Below are positions 1-7,568 of a DNA stretch of 25,523 bases, one piece after another; positions within the stretch are counted from its first letter, which is position 1; each line of letters begins with the position of its first letter. Made by a program: the position numbers and the translations under genes. The notes under the pieces were generated by a model. That model was not told the DNA's origin. It made no database searches and was given only the letters and a program-made list of their open reading frames with translations. The stretch comes from Scatomorpha sp964345235 (GTDB lineage: Bacteria; Bacillota; Clostridia; Oscillospirales; Oscillospiraceae): the NCBI GenBank assembly GCA_964345235.1, contig CAYFQE010000015.1, forward strand, positions 1 through 25,523, written 5' to 3'.

Positions 1-60
1 GAAAGGCTTAAAAACAGTCTTATATTTAAGATGTACGGCTAAAAATAAAATGCCAAAATA

Positions 61-88
61 AAAAGAGCCCTCGGGGCTCTTTTTTATT
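61..88 (-). terminator. Rho-independent terminator of the MATE-to-DUF896 operon
   Basis: A perfect 10-bp stem (AAAAGAGCCC pairing with GGGCTCTTTT) closes on a 3-base loop. On the minus strand it is followed by a T-rich run. It begins directly after the stop codon of the small DUF896-like gene. The A/T-flanked stem could also work in the plus direction for a gene to the left of the window. Positions 1-60 hold nothing else I can recognise. Confidence 0.9.
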
Positions 89-382
89 TTATTGCGCTTT
101 TTTAGCTGCGGGTTTCTTTGCGGCAGGCTTCTTAGCAACAGTCTTTTTAGGCTCTGCCTTCTTTACAGCAGGTTTCTCTGCCGCGGATTTTTTCGCCTCT
201 GCAAGCTTTTCCGGCTGAGTTTCTCTGAGCACTGCAACGGACGGATTCTTCGATCTCTCCGACCACAGCTCAATGTGCTCATAGCGCAACTCGTCGCGCT
301 CCTTCTTCTGCTCCGGTGTCATCTTTCCCGCTATTTCAAGATGAGTAATCTCGGCAATCCTGTCTTTTTTCCAGGCTTCCAT
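89..382 (-). CDS. Small DUF896-like protein with histone-H1-like Lys/Ala tail
   Basis: A 97-residue protein of unknown role. Residues about 7-60 resemble the DUF896 (YnzC) family: an RIAEI start, a T-P-E-Q-K-K-E turn, an LR.E helix and a QPEKL stretch match the family pattern RI.EL...T.EEK.E...LR.E, which forms a short helical hairpin. From about residue 62 the chain becomes strongly basic and low in complexity, with repeats of AKKPAAKKPAAKK as in histone H1 tails and bacterial histone-like proteins. Such tails usually bind nucleic acid; that is inference here. DUF896 proteins are usually about 75 residues and I do not know them with this tail. The start has an AGGAGG site just upstream. It is the last gene of the operon, 19 bases after the UPF0210 gene and directly before the terminator. 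Confidence 0.8.
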   Translation of the reverse strand: MEAWKKDRIAEITHLEIAGKMTPEQKKERDELRYEHIELWSERSKNPSVAVLRETQPEKLAEAKKSAAEKPAVKKAEPKKTVAKKPAAKKPAAKKAQ

Positions 383-401
383 TCTTCTCCTCCTTTCCTC
401 T

Positions 402-1766
402 TTAGTTTTTTAACGAGTGTAGGGGGGCCGGAATCAGCCCTCCTCTTTGGACAAACTTATCGTTTTTGGCGGGGTTTACCGCCATAATCGGCGCGCCTCC
501 CAAAAGGCCTCCGAAGCTCACGCTGTCTCCGAGCTTTTTGCCCGGCACGGGTATTACGCGAACAGCCGTTGTTTTGTTGTTAATAACTCCGATTGCAGCC
601 TCGTCGGCTATTATACCCGAGATTGTTTCGGCCGAGGTATCTCCCTCGAGAGCTATCATGTCAAGGCCGACAGAGCAGACCGCCGTCATCGCCTCGAGCT
701 TTTCGATGTTTAAAAATCCGCGCTCAACAGCCTTTATCATGCCAGCATCTTCGGAAACGGGAATAAAGGCGCCCGAGAGTCCTCCCACGCGAGAAGAGGC
801 CATTAGTCCGCCTTTTTTGACAGCATCGTTGAGCATGGCAAGCGCCGCGGTTGTGCCGGGCGCGCCTACGCTCTCGAGTCCCGTCTCCTCTAAAACGAGA
901 GCGACGCTGTCGCCAAACGCAGGGGTTGGCGCAAGGCTTAAATCGACTATACCGAAAGGCATCTCGAGCCTTTTGGAGGCCTCGAGCGCCACAAGCTGAC
1001 CCATGCGGGTAACTCTGAATGCCGATTTCTTAATTTCCTCGGCAAGCTCATCAAAGCTCTTGCCTCTTGCCTTGAGCATTCCCTCATAAATGGCTCCGGG
1101 CCCCGAGATGCCGACATTCACAACGCAATCGGGCTCACCCGTGCCGTGGAAAGCGCCCGCCATAAAGGGGTTGTCCTCTACGGCGTTGGCAAAACAGACC
1201 AGTTTTGCGCAGGCTATTCCCGAATTTTCCGCCGTCTTTGCGGCTGCCTCTTTTATCACCCTGCCCATCTTGGCCACGGCATCCATATTGATGCCCGCCT
1301 TGCTACTTGCCAAATTCACGCTCGAGCACAAAAATTTTGTTTGACTGAGCGCCGAGGGAATGGAGTTTATCAGAGCCAAGTCGCCCCTTGTAGCTCCCTT
1401 TTGCACAAGCGCAGAGTAGCCGCCCAGAAAATCTATTCCAAGCTCCAGAGCCGCGTTGTCGAGAGCTTTGGCTATCTCGAGAAAGCCTTCTTCATCGAAT
1501 GCCGCTCCCACAAGAGCTATCGGCGTAACGGACACGCGCTTGTTGACTATCGGTATTGAAAAATCGGATTCTATATCAAGGCAGACCTCGGAAAGGCGGG
1601 AGGCCGTTTTGGTTATTTTATCATAAATCCTTTCTGCCGTGAACCTTGCCTTAGAGTCGACACAGTCCATCAGGCTTATGCCCATTGTAACGGTGCGTAT
1701 ATCGAGCTGCCACTTTGTGATCATCTCGATTGTGCTGATTATTTCTTCTCTGTTAATTCCGAACAT
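402..1766 (-). CDS. UPF0210 / DUF711 family protein
   Basis: A 454-residue protein, the usual length for UPF0210 (DUF711, 'PFL family'). The N-terminus (MFGINREEIISTIEMI, then DIRTVTMGISL) and the glycine-rich blocks GGYSALVQKGATRGD, GISGPG and GGLSGAFIPVSEDAGM are typical of the family. The biochemical function is unknown; the fold is related to anaerobic ribonucleotide reductase and pyruvate formate-lyase-like barrels. Its start lies 2 bases after the stop of the UPF0237 ACT gene with only a weak ribosome site, so translation is probably coupled. UPF0237-UPF0210 pairs are a common and conserved arrangement in Firmicutes and some archaea, suggesting that the small ACT protein senses a ligand for the larger one. 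Confidence 0.93.
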   Translation of the reverse strand: MFGINREEIISTIEMITKWQLDIRTVTMGISLMDCVDSKARFTAERIYDKITKTASRLSEVCLDIESDFSIPIVNKRVSVTPIALVGAAFDEEGFLEIAKALDNAALELGIDFLGGYSALVQKGATRGDLALINSIPSALSQTKFLCSSVNLASSKAGINMDAVAKMGRVIKEAAAKTAENSGIACAKLVCFANAVEDNPFMAGAFHGTGEPDCVVNVGISGPGAIYEGMLKARGKSFDELAEEIKKSAFRVTRMGQLVALEASKRLEMPFGIVDLSLAPTPAFGDSVALVLEETGLESVGAPGTTAALAMLNDAVKKGGLMASSRVGGLSGAFIPVSEDAGMIKAVERGFLNIEKLEAMTAVCSVGLDMIALEGDTSAETISGIIADEAAIGVINNKTTAVRVIPVPGKKLGDSVSFGGLLGGAPIMAVNPAKNDKFVQRGGLIPAPLHSLKN

Positions 1767-1768
1767 GG

Positions 1769-2038
1769 CTAAATCCTGTTGCAGGCTCTGAAAATTTCTT
1801 CTCTGTGCACCGCTATTTCCAGATTGTTGCTCTTCCCCAGCTCGGCCATCTCTTCTTTAAACTCCTTGAAACTGGAGCTTAAATCAGAAACCTCGAGAAG
1901 CATTATCATTGTGAAGCATTCGGACATGACCGTTTGGCTTATATCCAGAATATTGGCATTTCTATTTGCGCAGACATTGCAGACCATGGCCATTATGCCT
2001 ACCCTGTCTTTTCCTATGACACTGAGTACCGCTTTCAT
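1769..2038 (-). CDS. ACT domain-containing protein (UPF0237)
   Basis: An 89-residue single ACT domain. The opening MKAVLSVIGKDRVGIMAMV, with the GKDRVGI turn and the NANILDISQTVM strand, is characteristic of UPF0237. ACT domains bind small ligands, usually amino acids, and regulate partner proteins; no catalytic domain is fused. The start codon overlaps the YfbR stop in an ATGA arrangement, and a GGAG site lies about 7 bases upstream inside the YfbR gene. The UPF0210 gene follows after 2 bases, so the two are almost certainly co-translated. The ligand cannot be read from the sequence. Confidence 0.92.
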   Translation of the reverse strand: MKAVLSVIGKDRVGIMAMVCNVCANRNANILDISQTVMSECFTMIMLLEVSDLSSSFKEFKEEMAELGKSNNLEIAVHREEIFRACNRI

Positions 2039-2640
2039 TTCTTTTCTCCGTTCCAGAGCTCATCGAGGTTAAGTTCGAATGCGGGTATGAACTTTTCGAC
2101 AAAGTACTCCGCTTCTTCCAATCCCATGGCTCTTATTTTTTCTAAGCTCTGCGCCTCGGCAGACACAAACTCCATGTTTCCGGCCTTGCGCTCTTCTATA
2201 CATTTTATATATGCCGATATACTGTCGGCAGCTTTTAAAAGCCTGAACTCGTAAGACTCGCCCTGTGTATATTCGCCTAAAAGCGGAAATTCATAGCTCG
2301 CTCTCAGCTCCTCGGGTATGAGCCCCAGAAGCTTTTCGGCAGAGAGGCGCTCTACGGCCTTATATTCTTTTTTAATCTCTGGATTAATATATTTCACGGG
2401 CGTCGGCAGGTCGCCGGTGAGTATCTCGCTGGCATCGTGATAGAGCGCGAGCACTGCGAGCTTATCGGCCGAAACATCTTTTTTGAAAACCTCATTGGCT
2501 ATAAGTCCGAGGGCATGAGCAATCACCGCCACCATATGGCTGTGCTCCTGTACATTTTCTTCTATGCTGCTGCGCATAAGTCCCCAGCGATTTATATATC
2601 TCATTCTGGATATGAGCGCAAAAAACCCGCTAACTTTCAT
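2035..2640 (-). CDS. yfbR: YfbR-type 5'-deoxynucleotidase, HD domain
   Basis: A 201-residue HD-domain phosphohydrolase. Motifs match YfbR closely: INRWGLMRSS near the N-terminus, ENVQEHSHMVAVIAHAL (first metal His), ALYHDASEILTGDLPTPVKY (the HD doublet and specificity loop), and a C-terminal LLKAADSISAYIKC helix with the last metal Asp. The E. coli enzyme dephosphorylates deoxyribonucleoside 5'-monophosphates in the cytosol. I chose the ATG at 2640 over an upstream in-frame start at 2703 because AGGAGG sits 4 bases before it and the family begins here. The stop of the MATE gene is embedded in that ribosome site. The downstream ACT gene overlaps by 4 bases. Confidence 0.92.
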   Translation of the reverse strand: MKVSGFFALISRMRYINRWGLMRSSIEENVQEHSHMVAVIAHALGLIANEVFKKDVSADKLAVLALYHDASEILTGDLPTPVKYINPEIKKEYKAVERLSAEKLLGLIPEELRASYEFPLLGEYTQGESYEFRLLKAADSISAYIKCIEERKAGNMEFVSAEAQSLEKIRAMGLEEAEYFVEKFIPAFELNLDELWNGEKK

Positions 2641-2648
2641 TATACCTC

Positions 2649-4052
2649 CTAAAGCTCCAGAAGAAGCTTTGCATCTCTTTTGAAGACCGACTTTTCCTTC
2701 CATTTTCCGCTACGGAATCTTATAAAAGCTATTGCCCCGCCGCAAATCCAGCCTATGGGTATGGTGAGCCAACAAGCTTTGTAACCAAAGTCGAAAGCGT
2801 AGACCAACAAATAGGCTGCGCTTACTCTAATGAAGAGAGATGTGATGCTGGTTAAAGTGCTTGTCATCGTGTCTCCCGCACCTGTGAGAGTGGCTCCCGT
2901 CGGAATATATATGGCAAAAAATATAATCACATAGGACATAAATCTTTGATATTCAACCGCTATTCTCAGAGAGTCGCTCGAAAGGCCGAAAAGCTTTGCG
3001 AAATCGGGCGCTACCAGATAAATTAAAAGCGAAATCAAAAGGCTTAAAGACACAACCATAACTGTAGACACTTTTCTGCCCTTACGGACTCTATCGAGCC
3101 TGTCGGCGCCCACATTCTGCCCGGTGAAGGTGGAAGTGCCGCTGGAGAGCGAGAAAATCGGAACAAAGGCAAAGGATTCCATGCGGTTTCCGACCGCATA
3201 TCCGCTCATTAGAGCAGACCAGGCGAAGCCGTTTATAAGCCTCTGCATAAAAATATTGCCAATGGATATAATAGATTGCTGAAGAATTGAGGGCACTCCG
3301 AAGCGCAGGGTGGTTTTAAGTCGCTCGAAATCGAACACAAAATTCTCGCCTCTTACATCCAGCACCGGGTACTTCTTAATCATGTAGATGAAGGCTGCCA
3401 CACAGCTTGCTATCTGTGAGATGACCGTAGCCACCGCAACGCCCACGAGGTCCCAGTGAAAACAGATTACAAAAACAAGGTCTAATACAACATTCAAAAT
3501 TGAGCTCAGGGCCAAAAAATAAAGGCTCGCCTTGGAGTCGCCTATGGCGTTTAGGTTGCTTGATATGGCGTTGTAGATATAGACAAAAACCACGCCCAAG
3601 CCCGCAATTTTATAGTACCTTACGGCATCTTGAAGCATAAGGGGATCCTGATAGTTCATAACAGCAGAGAGGAGGGGGCGCGCAAAAAAATAGGCTATAG
3701 CGCTTAACATAAAGCCCACTAGTCCCATCGTTATTATCTGGGTTGAGGCGGCTCTCTTGAGCAGTTTGTAGCGTCTGGCTCCGTAGAATTGGGAAATCTG
3801 TATGCCTCCGCCCATTCCGAGACCTGCCGCCATAGCTAAAAACAGAAACATAAGTGAAATTCCGCCGCCTATCGCAGCTATATATCTTTCGCTTATTGCC
3901 CTTGTTGCGCCGGCAAAGTTGCCTACCACTATACTGTCTACCGCATTATACAGTTGCTGAAGCGCTTGACCAAGCATGATAGGAAATGAAAACCTGAGTA
4001 TTTGTTTCCATTCCTTGCCGATTGTCATGTCTATTGCACTCTTGTTTTCCAA
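2649..4052 (-). CDS. MATE family multidrug/Na+ (or H+) antiporter
   Basis: A 467-residue integral membrane protein with about 12 hydrophobic segments, the normal MATE size. The opening block (LRFSFPIMLGQALQQLYNAVDSIVVGNFAG) and the repeat of this pattern in the second half (FGVPSILQQSI...) show the two six-helix bundles. The family exports cationic drugs, dyes or metabolites using an ion gradient; the substrate here is unknown. The start is read as TTG at 4052, preceded by GGAAGGG; the alternative ATG eight codons downstream lacks a ribosome site. It is the first gene of the five-gene operon, directly under the promoter at 4081-4108. The co-transcribed genes are not transport related. Confidence 0.93.
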   Translation of the reverse strand: MENKSAIDMTIGKEWKQILRFSFPIMLGQALQQLYNAVDSIVVGNFAGATRAISERYIAAIGGGISLMFLFLAMAAGLGMGGGIQISQFYGARRYKLLKRAASTQIITMGLVGFMLSAIAYFFARPLLSAVMNYQDPLMLQDAVRYYKIAGLGVVFVYIYNAISSNLNAIGDSKASLYFLALSSILNVVLDLVFVICFHWDLVGVAVATVISQIASCVAAFIYMIKKYPVLDVRGENFVFDFERLKTTLRFGVPSILQQSIISIGNIFMQRLINGFAWSALMSGYAVGNRMESFAFVPIFSLSSGTSTFTGQNVGADRLDRVRKGRKVSTVMVVSLSLLISLLIYLVAPDFAKLFGLSSDSLRIAVEYQRFMSYVIIFFAIYIPTGATLTGAGDTMTSTLTSITSLFIRVSAAYLLVYAFDFGYKACWLTIPIGWICGGAIAFIRFRSGKWKEKSVFKRDAKLLLEL

Positions 4053-4080
4053 ACAAAAACCCTTCCTTTCTAATTAGAGT

Positions 4081-4108
4081 ATTTTATCATAAATTTTTTT
4101 ATTGTAAA
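4081..4108 (-). promoter_or_regulatory. Promoter of the MATE operon
   Basis: Read on the minus strand, TTTACA (4108-4103) and TAAAAT (4086-4081) are separated by 16 bases, and the -10 is preceded by TG-n, an extended -10. Both boxes match the sigma-A consensus at five of six positions. The start codon is 28 bases past the -10. Confidence 0.65.
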
Positions 4109-4121
4109 TAAAATGAATTTC

Positions 4122-4150
4122 TTGATATGCACATATATTAAGTCTATAAT
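4122..4150 (+). promoter_or_regulatory. Promoter of typA
   Basis: TTGATA (4122-4127) and a perfect TATAAT (4145-4150) are 17 bases apart, an almost ideal sigma-A promoter. The -35 box is only 13 bases from the -35 of the divergent MATE promoter, so the two polymerase sites nearly touch. Confidence 0.8.
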
Positions 4151-4183
4151 AAATTGGTTGAATTTTTTTGAGGAGTGACGCCT

Positions 4184-5998
4184 TTGTCTATTCGCAATGT
4201 AGCCATAATCGCACATGTTGACCATGGGAAAACCACCCTTGTGGACAGCTTGCTGAGGCAGTCGGGAGTTTTTAGAGAAAACCAAGAGGTGAGCGCCAGA
4301 GTTATGGACTCGGGCGATTTGGAGAAAGAGCGCGGAATAACCATACTCTCGAAAAACACTTCCGTTCACTATAAAGACTGCAAAATAAATATAGTTGATA
4401 CACCGGGTCACGCCGACTTCGGCGGTGAGGTAGAGCGCATACTCAAGATGGTGAACGGCGTTATCCTCCTTGTGGATGCCGCCGAGGGCCCCATGCCCCA
4501 AACCCGCTTTGTGCTCTCGAAGGCACTGGAGATTGGACACAAGGTTATAGTCGTCTTAAACAAGGTCGATAGGCCCGACGCCAGATGTCTTGAGGTTGTC
4601 GATGAGATTTTAGAGCTTCTCTGTGACCTCGGCTGCACCGATGAACAGCTCGATTCGCCAATGCTCTTCTGCTCGGGCAGAGAGGGGCTCGCCTCATATT
4701 CTCCCGAAAGCATGGGAGAAAATCTCGTGCCCCTTTTCGATACCATTTTGGAATATATCGAGCCGCCCAAGACGGATGACTCTTTGCCCTTTAAGATGCT
4801 CTGCTCTTCGATAGACTACAACGAATTTGTCGGCAAGATTGCCATAGGCAGAGTTGATCAGGGCAGGCTTCGTGAAAATGAAGAGCTTATGGTAAGCAAT
4901 TACCACGACGCAGATGCCGCGCCGCGCCGCGCAAAGGCAAGCAAACTTTTCAGCTTTGAGGGGCTTAATAAGATTCCCTGCAAGGAAGTGAGCGCCGGCG
5001 ATATAATCGCCGTAAGCGGCATTTCGGATATACTAATTGGCGACACCATATCCTCGCCCCTAGACTCTGCTCCGATTGACTTTGTTAAAATTTCGGAGCC
5101 CACAATAGAGATGCGCTTCTCGGTGAACGACAGCCCCTTCGCCGGCCGCGAAGGCAAGTTTGTCACCAGCCGTCAGCTCCGTGAAAGGCTTTATAGGGAG
5201 ACATATAGGGATGTTTCTTTAAGAGTTTCCGACGCCGAAAACTCAACCGACAGCTTTAAGGTTTTGGCCCGCGGCGAGATGCATTTTTCGATTTTAATCG
5301 AGACCATGCGCCGCGAGGGCTATGAATTTTCGGTTTCGCCGCCCAAGGTTTTAATTAAGGAAGAGGACGGCAAGAAGCTCGAGCCGCAGGAGCGGGTTTT
5401 CGTTGATGTGCCTTCGGAATATATCGGCTCTGTAATCGAAAAGCTCGGCCGCCGCAAGGGCGAGTTTTTGGAAATGACAAATGTGGGGAGCCGCATTAAA
5501 GCAAGCTTTCTTGTGCCCAGCCGCGGACTCTTCGGCTATTCAAACGAGTTTATGAGCGACACGAGAGGCGAGGGGATAATTTCTTCCGTTTTCGACTCCT
5601 ACACCGAGTATAAGGGCGAGATTCAGCGCAGGCTCACAGGCAGTTTAGTCGCTTGGGAAACAGGCGAGGCTGTGGCCTACGGACTCTATTCGGCTCAGGA
5701 GCGCGGCTCTCTCTTCATAACTCCCGGCACCAAGGTCTATGGCGGCATGGTTATCGGCGTTTCGCCCAAAGGCGACGATATCGGCGTGAATGTCTGCAAA
5801 ACCAAGCAGCTCACAAATATGAGGGCGGCAGGCTCCGACGATACTCTGAGGCTCGTTACCCCCAAACAGATGAGCTTGGAGCAGTGCATGGAATTTTTGG
5901 CGGACGACGAACTTTTGGAAATCACTCCACAGTCGCTGAGAATAAGAAAGAGCATACTCGACCACGGCAAGAGGCAGAGAGCAAAGAAAAAAGCATAA
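4184..5998 (+). CDS. typA: Translational GTPase TypA/BipA
   Basis: A 604-residue ribosome-binding GTPase of the EF-G/LepA class, involved in 50S subunit assembly and growth under cold or other stress. The GTPase motifs are intact: G1 AHVDHGKT, G2 in EKERGITIL, G3 DTPGHADF, G4 NKVD. Domains II, III and V follow, then the TypA-specific C-terminal domain (VPSRGLFGYSNEF, DTRGEG, LVAWETGEAVAYGL). I chose a TTG start at 4184: AGGAG lies at 4171-4175, 8 bases before it. A GTG three codons upstream would overlap that site. It is a single-gene unit with its own promoter and terminator, divergent from the MATE operon. Confidence 0.97.
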   Translation: MSIRNVAIIAHVDHGKTTLVDSLLRQSGVFRENQEVSARVMDSGDLEKERGITILSKNTSVHYKDCKINIVDTPGHADFGGEVERILKMVNGVILLVDAAEGPMPQTRFVLSKALEIGHKVIVVLNKVDRPDARCLEVVDEILELLCDLGCTDEQLDSPMLFCSGREGLASYSPESMGENLVPLFDTILEYIEPPKTDDSLPFKMLCSSIDYNEFVGKIAIGRVDQGRLRENEELMVSNYHDADAAPRRAKASKLFSFEGLNKIPCKEVSAGDIIAVSGISDILIGDTISSPLDSAPIDFVKISEPTIEMRFSVNDSPFAGREGKFVTSRQLRERLYRETYRDVSLRVSDAENSTDSFKVLARGEMHFSILIETMRREGYEFSVSPPKVLIKEEDGKKLEPQERVFVDVPSEYIGSVIEKLGRRKGEFLEMTNVGSRIKASFLVPSRGLFGYSNEFMSDTRGEGIISSVFDSYTEYKGEIQRRLTGSLVAWETGEAVAYGLYSAQERGSLFITPGTKVYGGMVIGVSPKGDDIGVNVCKTKQLTNMRAAGSDDTLRLVTPKQMSLEQCMEFLADDELLEITPQSLRIRKSILDHGKRQRAKKKA

Positions 5999-6004
5999 AA
6001 ACAT

Positions 6005-6036
6005 GAGGCTTTGACTTGAATCAAGGCCTCTTTTTT
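6005..6036 (+). terminator. Rho-independent terminator of typA
   Basis: GAGGCTTTGA pairs with TCAAGGCCTC (10 bp, one G-T pair) around a 6-base loop, followed by six T. It starts 6 bases after the typA stop. Confidence 0.92.
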
Positions 6037-6048
6037 ATGACAATTAAA

Positions 6049-6080
6049 AAGCTTGTGCATCTCAAACGGTACACAAGCTT
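6049..6080 (-). terminator. Terminator of the sortase-thyA-DHFR-Msr operon
   Basis: A perfect 9-bp stem, AAGCTTGTG with CACAAGCTT, around a 14-base loop. On the minus strand it is followed by TTTAATTG. It is about 28 bases after the msr stop codon. Together with the typA terminator it fills the gap between the convergent genes. Confidence 0.75.
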
Positions 6081-6107
6081 AACTATATTTATAGACTTAT
6101 TATAGAC

Positions 6108-7565
6108 TTATGCGAAGAGGAAGAGCAGGTAGCCGTAGCCTTCTTTTTCCATTTCGTCTTTAGGAATGAAGCGAATGGAGGCCGAATTTATGCAATACCT
6201 CAGGCCGTTCGGGGACTCGGGATCGCCCCTGAACAGGTGACCCAGATGCGTACTGCCCGTGCGGCTTACCACTTCTATTCTGCGCATACCGCCGCTGTTG
6301 TCAGGCTTTTCGAAGACGGATGGAAGTTCTATCGGCTTTTTGAAAGCGGGCCAGCCGCAGGAGGACTTGTATTTATCTTTCGAAGAGAATAGGGGTTCTC
6401 CCGTAACTATATCGACATATATTCCCTCTTCGAATTTATCGAAATACTCGTTTTCGAAGGGCGGCTCTGTTCCCGCATTTTGTGTGACCTCATACTGCAT
6501 GGGCGTGAGCTTATCTTTAATTGCGGCTTCGCCGGGGAGTTTATAGTTTTTGGGATCTATTACCATATTTGTAAAGAAGTCCAGCAGGAGGGGAGATATG
6601 TGGCAGTAGCCCTTCGGATTTTTTATGAGATACTTCTGGTGCTCTTTCTCCGCCTTGAAGTAGTTTTTTAGCTCCTTAACTTCGACGGCAAAGCCCGGCG
6701 CGCGTTTTTTCTCGACCTCGGCGATTCTCTCGATTTCGTCTTTGAGTTCCAAATCGTCGTAGTAAATACCCGACTGATATTGGGTGCCCACATCGGGACC
6801 CTGCCTGTTTTCGCTCTCGGTATCTATGAGATAGAAAAAGGTGTGAAGCAGTGTATCGAGGCTGACCTCGTCGATGTCGAATGTGAGTTTTACGCACTCT
6901 CTAAACCCCGTCTGTCCCGTGAGAACCGTGCGATATTTGGCGTTTTCCTCGCAGTCGCCGTTGGCGTATCCTACTTCCGTTTCCAGCACGCCCTTGAGCC
7001 AACCGAAAAAGTATTCAACACCCCAAAAGCAACCGCCCGCAAGGTATATGTTCTTAATGTTTGCCATTTTTTGCTCCTTTTGTTCTTTTTTTTCGTAAGT
7101 GAGATATTGGTATTTCATACCGTTTTCCGAAACCAGCACTTCGCTCTGCTCGGCAATCTGCCACGCCTCATCCTCATCCAAGTTTGGAAAAAAGACATCG
7201 GAAACAGGCTCGGAAAAGACCTTGGTTATATAAACCTTGCTGAGGTCTTCCATAAAGAGATTAAAAACCGAGGCGCCGCCTATTACAAAGACATTCTCGA
7301 ACTGTTTTGAAAGCTCCAGCGCCTCCTCTTTCGTGGCCGCAACCATTGCGCCCTCAACGGATTTTAGCGTTGAAGATATGATAATGTTTTCTCTGCCCTT
7401 AAGCGGACGGCTTCCCGGAAAATCGAGCATGGTTTTGCGCCCGTATATGACGCAATTTCCGCGCGTGAGCTTTTGAAAATGCGCTCTGTCTTCGGGAATT
7501 ACTTCGGGCTGTGTGCCATCGCGCCCTATGCCCCAATCGGAATAAACTGCAAGTATTGCCTGCAT
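6108..7565 (-). CDS. folA-msrAB: DHFR-MsrA-MsrB in one reading frame
   Basis: One 485-residue frame holds three enzymes. Residues 1-160 are dihydrofolate reductase (LAVYSDWGIGRDG, IPEDRAHF, VIYGRKT, FVIGGASVF), which regenerates tetrahydrofolate for ThyA. Residues 167 to about 325 are methionine-S-sulfoxide reductase MsrA (GGCFWG, catalytic Cys179; GPDVGTQYQSGIYY). The rest is methionine-R-sulfoxide reductase MsrB (LTPMQYEVTQ, SSCGWPAF, and LRYCINSASIRF with the catalytic Cys). MsrA-MsrB fusions are common; a DHFR fused in front is not an arrangement I know. The joint is a lysine/glutamine linker coded over a run of eight A. Inside it, at 7067, the MsrA ATG has its own AAGGAG 6 bases upstream, so MsrAB may also be made separately. 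The DHFR start lies 3 bases after the thyA stop and lacks a clear ribosome site, suggesting coupling. Confidence 0.93.
   Translation of the reverse strand: MQAILAVYSDWGIGRDGTQPEVIPEDRAHFQKLTRGNCVIYGRKTMLDFPGSRPLKGRENIIISSTLKSVEGAMVAATKEEALELSKQFENVFVIGGASVFNLFMEDLSKVYITKVFSEPVSDVFFPNLDEDEAWQIAEQSEVLVSENGMKYQYLTYEKKEQKEQKMANIKNIYLAGGCFWGVEYFFGWLKGVLETEVGYANGDCEENAKYRTVLTGQTGFRECVKLTFDIDEVSLDTLLHTFFYLIDTESENRQGPDVGTQYQSGIYYDDLELKDEIERIAEVEKKRAPGFAVEVKELKNYFKAEKEHQKYLIKNPKGYCHISPLLLDFFTNMVIDPKNYKLPGEAAIKDKLTPMQYEVTQNAGTEPPFENEYFDKFEEGIYVDIVTGEPLFSSKDKYKSSCGWPAFKKPIELPSVFEKPDNSGGMRRIEVVSRTGSTHLGHLFRGDPESPNGLRYCINSASIRFIPKDEMEKEGYGYLLFLFA
7065..7079 (-). promoter_or_regulatory. Internal ribosome binding site and ATG for MsrA
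   Basis: On the minus strand AAGGAG (7079-7074) stands 6 bases before an ATG (7067-7065) whose product would begin MANIKNIYLAGGCFWG, a normal MsrA N-terminus. It sits inside the open DHFR-MsrAB frame. A separate 319-residue MsrAB from this start is therefore likely, with or without the full fusion. Confidence 0.7.
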
Positions 7566-7568
7566 ATC

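Noticed and set aside
402..1766. Several long plus-strand frames (for example 466-999 and 1146-1559) across the UPF0210 gene
   Set aside because: They are antisense to a clear family member, lack ribosome sites and have no recognisable protein features.
4175..4183. GTG at 4175 as typA start
   Set aside because: It overlaps the AGGAG ribosome site; TTG at 4184 has correct spacing and gives the normal N-terminus.
7065..7094. Frameshifted pseudogene at the DHFR-MsrA joint
   Set aside because: Both flanking enzymes are complete and in the same frame; no frameshift is needed to read the sequence, only a missing stop.
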